A DNA stretch of 5,090 bases from Fimbriiglobus sp. (lineage in GTDB: Bacteria; Planctomycetota; Planctomycetia; Gemmatales; Gemmataceae). The notes below the pieces were generated by a model, which searched no databases, was not told where the DNA came from, and saw only the letters and a program-made list of their open reading frames with translations. This document shows, in pieces, positions 1-5,090 of this stretch (positions are counted from its first letter, which is position 1; each line of letters opens with the position of its first letter). The stretch is taken from assembly GCA_025352585.1 (NCBI GenBank), contig JANXTD010000926.1:1-5090 (forward strand), given 5' to 3'. The position numbers and the translations under genes were made by a program.

Positions 1-246
1 GCCAACAAAGGCCGTGGCCTGGATCGCGTACGCCGCGACCTGACTGTGCGTGTAGGCGTGCGCGACGGACAGCGACCGGGCCGTTGCCGAGGCGGGGGCG
101 ACGTACGTGTCGGTCGTGCCGTCGCCCCACGCGACCGCCCACGAATCGACCGGAACGCTGCCGTCGTTCGCGACGAGTTGCAGGTCCAGGACCTGGCCCT
201 CGGCGGACGCGGTCGCGTCGGGGACCAGCAGCGCCACCGGCCGCGG
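1..246 (-). other. PKD domain 5, cut by the left edge (residues 1615-1696)
   Basis: The core S-W-A-V-A-W-G-D-G-T-T-D-T-Y has W-G-D-G-T at 115-129. The domain opens A-S-A-E-G-Q-V-L-D-L-Q-L and closes A-H-A-Y-T-H-S-Q-V-A-A-Y-A-I-Q-A-T-A. Only the last few residues of the domain may be missing at the left edge. The open frame continues past it, so further PKD domains or a C-terminal region are likely outside the window. Confidence 0.83.
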
Positions 247-3200
247 GCCGGCGGCGGCGACGGCCACGCTCTTCGAGGCAACGTAACCCCCGTTGGCGTT
301 CAGGGCCGTGACGGCGACCGCGTAGGGCGTCGAGCCCAGCGCGAAGGCGTGCGTGGCCGTCACGTCGGACCCGTCCGGCGCGGCGTAGGAGTCCGTCGTG
401 CCGTCGCCCCACGCGACCTCCCAGGCCGTGACCTTGTCGAAACCGGTCGCGGCGTGCAGCGTCAGGTCGTACTGCCGGTTCTCGCCGAGCGAGTCGGGGC
501 CGGTCAGGGTGAGCGTCGGCACGATGGCGGCGACCGCCACGGCGGAACTGCCCGCGTCGAGGCTCCCGCCGCTCGACTCGTTCGTCGTGACGCGGACCGT
601 GTACCGGCCGGGGCGGGCGAAGGTGTGCGTCGCCGCGGTGCCGGTCACGGTTTCCGCCGCGTTGCCGTCGCCCCAGTTGACGACCCAGCTCTCGACGCCG
701 CCCGGCCCGGAGGCGTCCAGGCTCAGGGCGTAGGACTGGCCTTCCGGCACGACGGGGCTGCCGCTGATGCGGCGGACGGCGGGGTTCGGCGCGGTCACGG
801 TGACGTTCACCGAGGCGGTCGCCGTGCCGTTCTTGTCGGTCATCGTCACGCCGACGACTTTGGCCCCAGGGGTCGTGTAGACGTGTCGGGTGGCGGTCGA
901 GGCGTCGCCGGCCGCGTAGGTCGTCTGGGTGCCGTCGCCCCAGTTCACGGTCCAGCTCAGCGCCCGCGTGTAGATCGGGGATTGCAGGCTCAGGGTGAAG
1001 CCGAACGGCGACCCGCTCTCGGCGGCGGCGGGGTTGCCGACGACGACGACCGTCGGCGTCACGCGGGTGACCGTGAACGTGCCGCTGGCGAACACCACGG
1101 CCCCGGTACTGGCCGTCGCGCGGACGGCGAAGGTGTGCGGCCCGACGCCCGCGACCTCAAGCGCCAGCAACTGCGCGAAGGTCGTGTGTTGGGCGTCGGT
1201 GAAGTTGCCGCTGCCCGCAACATTGAAGGCGTAGGACGTGATCGTTACCCCGTTGCCCAGCCCGACGGCGGTGGCCGACAGGTCGAGGCTGCCGCCTTCG
1301 CTCAAGGACGGCGCGTTGACGAGCAGCGTGAAGCTCGGCGGCTTGGGGCCGGTCTCGATCCCGGTGTAGGTGACCGTGCCGCGGTTGGCAGTCGTCACGG
1401 ACCCGCTGGGGTTTGTGACGGAGTAGACCGCCCCGCCGTCTACGACGAGTGTGTCGCCCGGCGCGCCGGTCGGGTCGTCTCCGTTGACTGTGACATCGGC
1501 CCCCAGGCCGTCGGCGATCACCCGAAAGGAGTCTGGCCCGGTGCCGCCGTTGAGTGCGACGGGCGAGCCGGCCGAGGTGCCGTACACGGTCGCGGTGCCT
1601 CCCGAGGTGCCCTGGAGGTTGACCGTCGTCGGCCGGTTGGCGAGGGTACTCTGCACGACGACCGTGTCGGTGCCGCCGCCGGCGTTGACGACGAGTCGGC
1701 CGGCGACGGGGTCGCGTACGGTCACGGCGTCGCTCCCCGCCCCGGTGGCGACGGTGAGTCGGCTCATGCCGGCGTACGCGATCGTACTCGTCCCCCGCAG
1801 GAAGGGGCCGACTTGCTGGACGAAGAACGAGCTGAGTCCGCCGGCCGCGTTCCCCGCCACCACGTTCCCGAAGGCGTCCGCGGCCAGCCCGTTTTCCGGT
1901 ACGCCCGAGTTGCGGGACTGGGCCAGGTACCAGCTCTGGGTGGCGTTGCTGAATTTGAAGAGGTATTGGAGCCCGCCATAAGTAGCGATCATGCACTGGT
2001 CGCCGGGGTTGGCGGCGTCCGTACACGGGGCGTAGTCGCGGGCGGCGAACGGCAGGGACTGGACGTACGTCGTCGCCCCGGTGCCCTGGTCGATGCTGTA
2101 AATGGCTGTGCCGCCCGCGTTGTTCTGGAAGAGGTACTTGTTGTCGCGGCTGACGGCGGCACCGTTCCCGAAGTCGGCACCGTTGAAGTTGAGGAAGGCA
2201 AAGGCACCCGAGAAGACGATGTCGTTGGGGTACCCGTTGTTCGACGCCCGGCCCGACGCCGTCAGCGCGGCGTTGAACATCGTGACGGTCGTACTGGGGA
2301 ACGAAGTGTACGACGGGTCCGAGACCACGTACACGTCGCCGTTCGGGGCGACCCGGACGTACGACGGCAGGGTGAACGGCATCGCCACGGTCTTGTCGTA
2401 GGTGGCCCCGACCTGACCGGGGGCGACGGTGTACCGCGTGACGGACCCGTAGGTCACGTTGCTGGCGTCGGTGATCCAGGCGGTCACGTAGAGGTAGCCG
2501 CCCACCGTGGCCGAGAGGTTCGGGGAGAGCGCCATCCCGACGATCCGCGACGCCTGCGGGATCGAGATGGGGAACGAGCCGAACGTGGACGACAGGGTGC
2601 CGCCGCCCGCCGGGTTCGAGAGTGTCGAGACCTGGATTGTCCGGCCGTTGCGCGAGAAGATGCGGCCGTCGAGGGTCATGTTCAGGTCGCTGACGTTGGC
2701 GGGCACCGCCGACGAGGACCGCGTCCCGGCGATGTAGGTCGCGGGCTGGACGGCCTGGACGCGGACTTGGTCCCCGGCAACCGACACCGTGTGGTCGTCC
2801 GGGGTGGTCGCGTCAACCGTCAGGGTCGTAATCGACCCGTTGCCGACGATCCGGGCGTTGTCGGCACCGACCCCGCCGTTGTTCAGGCGGTACAGCACCT
2901 GGCCGCCGACGAGGAGCGCGTCGCCCTGCGAAACCCATTGGGTCCCGGCCTGGTCGGCGCTGTGATCGACGACGAAGTTGTTGACGGCGAAGCTGACGTT
3001 GTTCGGTAGCCCCACGGGGTTCGCGGGGACGACGACGGTCAGCGTGTCGGCCGCGCCGGTCGTCTTGCCGGTCAGGTCGCCGAAGACCCGCAGCGTGCCG
3101 GCCACGGCGGCGGGGTCCGTGACGACGAACTGGTCGGAGTCGCCGGCCCCCCGGACGTCAACCGTCGCCCCGGCGGCCACGGAGCGGATGTCGAGCCGGT

Positions 3201-5090
3201 CGGCCCCCTGGCCGAGCGTGAGGTCGATGCCGCTCAGCCGCGAGTAGGCGACGGAGCCGGCGAAGAGGCCGGAGACGGCGTTCGCCGTCAGCGTGCCGGT
3301 CAGCGGCTGGGCCAAGCCGCTGCGGTCAATTGTGAGGGCGGCGTTGCGGTCGGCCGGGCCGTTCACCGTTAGTGTGGCCGAGGTGTCGTGGACGGTAGCG
3401 GTGTTGCCGAAGGCGAGGTTGATCGTGGCGGGCGTCGAGAGCGAATCGACCGTGACCGACGGCCTGCCCCCGGCCGGCGGGGTGCCCGCGGCGGTGACCG
3501 TGAGCGGGTTGGGGACGGCGTTGACCGTGAGTGCCGCGCCGCCGGACAGTTGGATGTCGATGGAACCGATGCTGGCGTAGGAGGTTGTGACCCCGTTGAC
3601 GGCGACGCCGCCGGGCTGGAGGCTGACCGTGCCGCCGTCGAACGCCATCCGCAGCGTGCTCGGCGTCGCGCCGCCGTCGATGACCGCCGCCGGGCCGCCC
3701 GCGACGTAGCCGTTGCCGAGGTAGACGGTGTTGTTGCCAGCCCCGCCGTGCAGCACGCCGCCGTTGCCGAGGTAAACGGTGTCGTTGCCGCCGACGGAGA
3801 CGTTGTTGGCCCCTCCGCCGTAGACGGTGACCCCGGCGGCCGTGGCGTTGATCGTGTCGGCCCCGCCGCCGCCGTAGATCGTGCCGCCGCCGCTAATCGT
3901 GAGGGTGTTGTCGGCGGTGCTGCCGCGGGCGTCGAGGGTGTCGGTCCCCACGCCGCCGAAGAGCGCGACCGGGCCGGCCCCCCCGGCCGGGTTGTAGCTC
4001 AGCGTGTCGTCGGACGTGGAGCCGTAGGCGGTCGAGTTGCCGCCCACGGCGACATCGACCCCGGCCCCGGCGTTGCGGGCGTCCACGAAGGAACCGCCGC
4101 CGGTCACGACGTGGAGGCCGCCGCCGCCGCCCCCCGTGACGGCGACGGTCGCGTTCGCCGCCGTCGCGACCGTGAGGTTGCCCGCCGAGGTCGTCCGCAC
4201 CCGGGCCTTGTCGCCCAACAGCGAGACGGTGCTCGCGCCGGCGAAGCCGGGGGAAGCGTTGGTTAGGATCGCGTTGATGTCCCGCAGCGTGACGTCCAGC
4301 GGCACGGTCACGCTAGAATCGACCCGCAGCGCCTCCGCGCCGCGGCCGTCCGCGCCGAAGTCGCCGGCGATTCGCGCGACGTTGTCGAAGCCTTGCTCCT
4401 CGCCGAACGCGCTGACGAAGACCGTGCCGCCGGACTGGCGGACGGTGTAGTCCTCGAACGCCGACGCGCTCTCGACGCCCCGCAGGCCGCGCCGCGCGCC
4501 GACGTTGAGCGTTAGGACGTTGTCGGCCCCCAGGGTCGCCAGGTTGGGCGGGGGCGGGACTTGGCCGACGGAGATGCGACCGACGCTGAACCGCGGGTGG
4601 AAGTGGATCGCGCCGAGGTCGAAGTGCGGCTCGACGTAGACGACGCCCCGGTCGTAGCCGACGCCCAGGCCGAGGCCGAAGATCTTCTCGTCGAACGCGA
4701 TGACCGACACCTCGGCGTAGCCGGCGACGGTCAGTTGCTTGTTGCCGTCCCCGCGGGGGGCGGTGCCGTTGCTGTCCAGGTAGGCGATCAGGAAGTCGGC
4801 GTGCCCGCGGATGCCGAACCCGGCCGCCGTCAGGTCGAGGTCGCCGGACAGGTACAGGCGGAACTCGCCCTCGGAGCTGAAGAAGCCGCCGAAGGCGTAG
4901 CGGATCGGGCCGAACTTGCCGTTCATGTCCACGCCGATGGCGAACACGCCGTTGTTGAACTCGACGAAGCCGCTGCCGTTGAGCTTGATGACGCCCAGCA
5001 CGCTCAGCGTCCCGCCCAGATCGACGCGGTAGACGTTCTGCCGCGTGTGGATGTTGAGCGTGGCCGCCACGTTGAAGCTGAAGACGCTGC
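1..5090 (-). CDS. Giant multidomain secreted/surface protein, internal fragment (PKD, RTX-like and propeller-like regions)
   Basis: A single minus-strand frame is open across the whole window, giving 1,696 residues with both ends missing. The right assignment is shown by four W-G-D-G PKD motifs, G-x-G-x-D repeat turns and a beta-propeller-like section all falling in this one frame without a frameshift. Composition is typical of exported repeat proteins: rich in Gly, Ala, Thr, Val and Asp, with only about 14 lysines and two cysteines. Codon use is strongly GC-ending: Leu TTA and Ser TCA do not occur and Leu CTA occurs four times. Internal Met codons exist, but none is a plausible start because recognisable beta-rich sequence continues to the right edge. 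No signal peptide, anchor, promoter, RBS or terminator can be seen since the ends lie outside. The likely role, inferred from domain types only, is adhesion or cell-surface structure. No catalytic motif was found. The nearest named description is a planctomycete giant PKD/calcium-binding repeat protein; I do not recognise a specific gene. Confidence 0.92.
113..418 (-). repeat. 24-bp perfect direct repeat in adjacent PKD domains (113-136 and 395-418)
   Basis: The same 24 bases occur in both places, 282 bases (94 codons) apart and in the same reading register, covering the V-A-W-G-D-G-T-T core. The other W-G-D-G sites in the window are less alike at DNA level, for example N-W-G-D-G at 661 and 928. 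This supports a more recent duplication, or conversion, between PKD domains 4 and 5, although motif conservation and codon bias also favour identity here. Confidence 0.7.
247..522 (-). other. PKD domain 4 (residues 1523-1614)
   Basis: The core A-W-E-V-A-W-G-D-G-T-T-D-S-Y has W-G-D-G-T at 397-411. It opens with LTGPDSLGENRQYDLTL and closes with T-H-A-F-A-L-G-S-T-P-Y-A-V-A-V. The region around the motif shares an identical 24-base stretch with PKD domain 5 (395-418 against 113-136), so the two copies are closely related. Confidence 0.85.
523..780 (-). other. PKD domain 3 (residues 1437-1522)
   Basis: The core S-W-V-V-N-W-G-D-G-N has W-G-D-G-N at 661-675. The domain opens with V-P-E-G-Q-S-Y-A-L-S-L-D-A-S and closes with T-H-T-F-A-R-P-G-R-Y-T-V-R-V-T, the most canonical PKD closing strand in the window. 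Spacing to the neighbours is 88-89 residues by the tryptophan of W-G-D-G. A Ser/Gly-rich tail leads to the next copy. Confidence 0.88.
781..1059 (-). other. PKD domain 2 (residues 1344-1436)
   Basis: The core motif S-W-T-V-N-W-G-D-G-T lies at 928-954, with W-G-D-G-T at 928-942. It is preceded by E-S-G-S-P-F-G-F-T-L-S and followed by R-H-V-Y-T-T-P-G-A-K-V-V-G-V. PKD domains are Ig-like beta sandwiches common in surface proteins and secreted hydrolases, where they support protein, carbohydrate or cell contact. This copy has the complete hallmark motif and closing strand. Confidence 0.85.
1060..1338 (-). other. PKD-type domain 1, degenerate (residues 1251-1343)
   Basis: The order of strands fits a PKD fold: FTLLVNAPSLSEGGSLDLSAT, then S-Y-A-F-N-V-A-G-S-G-N-F in place of S-W-x-V-x-W-G-D-G-T, and a closing HTFAVRAT strand with TFTVTRV. 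The E-G-x-x-x-x-L-x start and the H-x-F-x-V strand match the four following copies, and spacing to the next copy is about 93 residues. The W-G-D-G motif is lost, so this copy was identified by position and flanking strands only. A different Ig-like or cadherin-like assignment is possible. Confidence 0.5.
1354..1782 (-). other. G-x-G-x-D beta-solenoid module B, with terminal GTVTYTGIE strand (residues 1103-1245)
   Basis: The module opens I-A-Y-A-G-M-S-R-L-T-V, followed by T-G-A-G-S-D-A-V-T-V, N-A-G-G-G-T-D-T-V-V-V, N-G-G-T-G-P-D-S-F-R-V, then VTVNGDDPTGAPGDTLVVDGG and a closing G-T-V-T-Y-T-G-I-E. It shares strand order and turn chemistry with module A, including the G-D-x-x-x-G-x-x-x-x-D-T-L-x-V ending, but is longer by one strand-turn pair. 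Asp-containing turns could bind calcium. The closing Y-x-G-I-E strand is, from memory, common at the end of such units in planctomycete giant proteins. It directly joins the propeller-like domain on one side and the PKD array on the other. Confidence 0.55.
1783..2745 (-). other. Beta-propeller-like domain (residues 782-1102)
   Basis: About 320 residues differ in style from the rest: fewer glycines, more aromatic and Asn residues, and repeated blade-like strands of the type hydrophobic-x-P/D-x-G/N-x-hydrophobic-Y-V. Candidate blades are VSDLNMTLDGRIFSRNG near 2644-2694, the strand IVGMALSP followed by GGYLYVTAW near 2476-2555, VRVAPNGDVYVVSD at 2317-2358, AAVSRDNKYLFQNN near 2119-2160 and LAADAFGNVVAGN at 1849-1887. 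NHL, SMP-30 and related six- to eight-bladed propellers use such strands of about 40-60 residues per blade, often to bind ligands or proteins. Length would suit six or so blades. A loop holds the only two cysteines in the window (1993-1995 and 2023-2025). No active-site set was recognised, so a binding or adhesion role is more likely than an enzyme. The call rests on pattern and not on a profile match. Confidence 0.5.
2746..3024 (-). other. Beta-rich connector before the propeller-like domain (residues 689-781)
   Basis: The segment includes NNVSFAVNNFVVDHS, a W-V-S-Q-G-D-A-L-L-V-G-G-Q-V-L-Y-R-L strand pair, a G-G-V-G-A-D-N-A-R-I-V turn and SITTLTVDATTPDDHTVSVA. It has one clear G-x-G-A-D-N turn, so it may be a further diverged rung set of the solenoid. 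It ends at V-Q-P-A-T-Y-I-A-G, where the propeller-like sequence begins. I see no named domain. Confidence 0.35.
3025..3252 (-). other. G-x-G-x-D beta-solenoid module A (residues 613-688)
   Basis: The module starts V-A-Y-S-R-L-S-G-I-D-L, then L-G-Q-G-A-D-R-L-D-I, V-R-G-A-G-D-S-D-Q-F-V-V and finally TLRVFGDLTGKTTGAADTLTV. Three turns carry Asp in the position expected for calcium binding in RTX-like or related solenoid repeats (G-A-D, D-S-D, A-A-D). The same order of elements recurs at 1354-1782 on the other side of the propeller-like domain, which supports treating it as a true module. The family is known to me only as a common style in planctomycete giant proteins; the role is inferred to be structural. 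Confidence 0.5.
3253..3483 (-). other. Unassigned beta-strand linker segment (residues 536-612)
   Basis: This stretch contains Thr/Val/Ala-rich strands such as PSVTVDSL, ATINLAFG, ATLTVNG and AALTIDRSG, ending in TLTANAVSGLFAGS just before the next module. The strand spacing suggests a continuation of a beta-solenoid. There is no recognisable turn motif or catalytic residue pattern. It could be a diverged copy of the neighbouring modules. Confidence 0.35.
3484..3660 (-). other. Beta module after the RTX-like stretch (residues 477-535)
   Basis: The sequence is a string of short strands, with TSYASIGSIDIQL at its centre followed by SGGAALTVNAV and PLTVTAAG. The Y-x-x-I-x-x-I-x-L strand followed after a few residues by a G-G-x-A-L-x-V turn resembles the start of the two G-x-G-x-D modules further on (at 3025-3252 and 1354-1782), but the acidic residue of the turn is missing. 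It probably forms another rung set of the same solenoid. No family name can be given from sequence alone. Confidence 0.4.
3661..4140 (-). repeat. Glycine-rich degenerate RTX-like (hemolysin-type) repeat region (residues 317-476)
   Basis: Repeated turns of the type G-G-x-G-x-D-x-U-x are visible: GGVGTDTLDARG at 3922-3957, YGGGGADTINA at 3844-3876, YGGGANNVSVGGND at 3781-3822 and HGGAGNNTVY at 3721-3750, plus SDDTLSYNPAGGAG upstream. In canonical RTX proteins the GGxGxDxUx nonapeptide forms a parallel beta-roll that binds calcium in the turns and folds after export. Here several turns keep the Asp (A-D, T-D, D-D) but others carry Asn in its place (A-N-N, G-N-N), and spacing is irregular, so the calcium sites are likely partial. 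The stretch begins with a run of six glycines (4117-4134). It is followed by a strand-rich module without clear G-G-x-G-x-D turns. Assignment to the RTX-like class is good; full calcium dependence is uncertain. Confidence 0.6.
3709..3789 (-). repeat. 51-bp tandem duplication encoding two 17-residue units
   Basis: Forward-strand segments 3709-3738 and 3760-3789 match at 28 of 30 bases, offset by 51 bases. In protein they give G-N-D-T-V-Y-L-G-N-G-G-V-L-H-G-G-A followed by G-N-N-T-V-Y-L-G-N-G-Y-V-A-G-G-P-A. The unit is 17 residues, close to but not equal to the 18 residues of two RTX nonapeptides. The high DNA identity points to a recent duplication or gene conversion compared with the other, more diverged turns in this region. 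Confidence 0.75.
4290..4545 (-). other. Pre-repeat block of giant calcium-binding-repeat proteins (residues 182-266)
   Basis: The segment runs LTLNVGARRGLRG, then an acidic E-S-A-S-A-F-E-D-Y-T-V strand, then GGTVFVSAFGEEQGFDNVARI, G-D-F-G-A-D-G and a strand containing VTVPLDVTL. From memory, giant planctomycete and cyanobacterial surface proteins often carry a block of the form L-x-L-N-x-G, then E-x-F-x-V, then V-x-V-x-x-x-G-x-x-Q-x-Y/F-x-x-V-x-x-I, then G-x-G-x-D, placed directly before their RTX-like repeats. The order of elements and position match here, but the G-x-G-x-D turn has been replaced by a G-A-D-G-R-G variant. Function is presumably structural, leading into the repeat solenoid. 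The similarity is recalled and not tested by alignment. Confidence 0.45.
4546..4560 (-). other. Proline linker (residues 177-181)
   Basis: The residues V-P-P-P-P separate the beta-rich first segment from the following repeat-protein block. Short proline runs commonly act as stiff spacers between domains, so this is taken as a domain boundary. Confidence 0.6.
4561..5088 (-). other. Beta-strand-rich N-terminal segment of the fragment (residues 1-176), family not recognised
   Basis: This part of the protein is built of short alternating hydrophobic/polar stretches of about 7-10 residues separated by G, N or D turns, for example VDLGGTLSVLGVIKL, GVFAIGVDM, FRLYLSGDLDL and FGLGLGVGY. Aromatic residues (F, Y) recur next to glycines and there are no long helical stretches. 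The pattern suggests a repetitive beta sheet or solenoid that continues beyond the right edge. Most of the window's lysines per unit length are here (four of about 14). It ends at a proline run, which suggests a domain boundary. I cannot name a family; function is unknown. An outer-membrane beta barrel is possible from the strand alternation, but the long internal context of a giant repeat protein makes this less likely. Confidence 0.5.

Noticed and set aside
995..1981. Shorter plus-strand frames (for example 995-1234 and 1451-1981), Pro/Ala/Thr/Ser-rich
   Set aside because: They look superficially like secreted linkers, but this composition arises from reading the antisense of Gly/Ala/Val/Thr codons; no start context or motif supports them.
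1157..2026. A 289-codon open frame on the minus strand in a different frame
   Set aside because: It overlaps the propeller-like domain and module B out of frame, and its translation is a run of Arg-rich low-complexity sequence typical of shifted GC-rich frames.
1783..2745. Propeller-like domain considered as an enzyme (lactonase, sialidase or quinoprotein dehydrogenase)
   Set aside because: I found no Asp-box series, no quinoprotein tryptophan-docking pattern and no convincing SMP-30 metal-ligand set, so no catalytic function is claimed.
46..3009. A 987-codon open frame on the plus strand, the longest start-to-stop frame in the window
   Set aside because: It is in exact codon register with the minus-strand gene. 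Its stops would need Leu TTA/CTA or Ser TCA codons on the minus strand, and these are almost absent in this GC-rich gene; it ends at one of only four CTA codons. The product is Arg/Gly/Asp-rich with no domain, whereas the minus frame has clear PKD motifs.
3661..4140. Repeat region considered as a CRISPR array or DNA-level satellite
   Set aside because: The repeats keep the reading frame, vary in spacing and encode G-G-x-G-x-D turns; they are protein repeats, without uniform direct repeats and unique spacers.
3388..4266. A 292-codon open frame on the plus strand
   Set aside because: Same codon-register antisense shadow, bounded by Leu CTA codons at 3370-3372 and 4264-4266 of the minus gene. 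Composition is low-complexity Arg/Ala/Gly/Val with no recognisable motif.
4561..5088. Possible gene start at the in-frame Met near 4924-4926
   Set aside because: The frame and the same strand-rich pattern continue upstream to the right edge, with no intergenic-like sequence or clear ribosome binding site before this codon.

Overview
The window lies entirely inside one very large protein-coding gene on the minus strand. The minus frame whose codons match forward triplets 1-3, 4-6 and so on has no stop codon from one edge to the other. It gives 1,696 consecutive residues with neither the start (beyond the right edge) nor the stop (beyond the left edge) in view. Residue numbers in this annotation count from the right edge: residue 1 is at 5086-5088 and residue 1696 at 1-3. 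High GC content, near-total avoidance of A/T in third codon positions, and a giant low-lysine, glycine/threonine/valine-rich repeat protein suggest a high-GC bacterium. A planctomycete of the Gemmata type fits best, but this is inferred from style and not from a marker gene.

Read from N to C (right to left), the protein contains: (1) a beta-rich segment of alternating hydrophobic strands (about 4561-5088) ending in a short proline linker; (2) a segment resembling the block that precedes calcium-binding repeats in giant bacterial surface proteins (about 4290-4545); (3) a glycine-rich, degenerate RTX-like stretch with an exact 17-residue tandem duplication (about 3661-4140); (4) beta-solenoid-like modules with G-x-G-x-D turns (about 3025-3660); (5) a roughly 320-residue segment with beta-propeller-like blades that carries the only two cysteines in the window (about 1783-2745); (6) a second G-x-G-x-D module related to the first (about 1354-1782); (7) five consecutive PKD-type immunoglobulin-like domains, the first degenerate and the other four with a clear W-G-D-G motif, the last cut by the left edge (1-1338).

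The architecture is that of a secreted or cell-surface adhesin or structural protein: repeated beta domains, probable calcium-binding turns, and no visible enzyme active site. No second gene, RNA gene, mobile element, CRISPR array, promoter or terminator is supported. The long open frames on the plus strand are antisense shadows produced by codon bias. I see no multi-gene system here. The points most worth a second look are the propeller-like domain set between two related modules, the lone cysteine pair and the recent-looking internal duplications.
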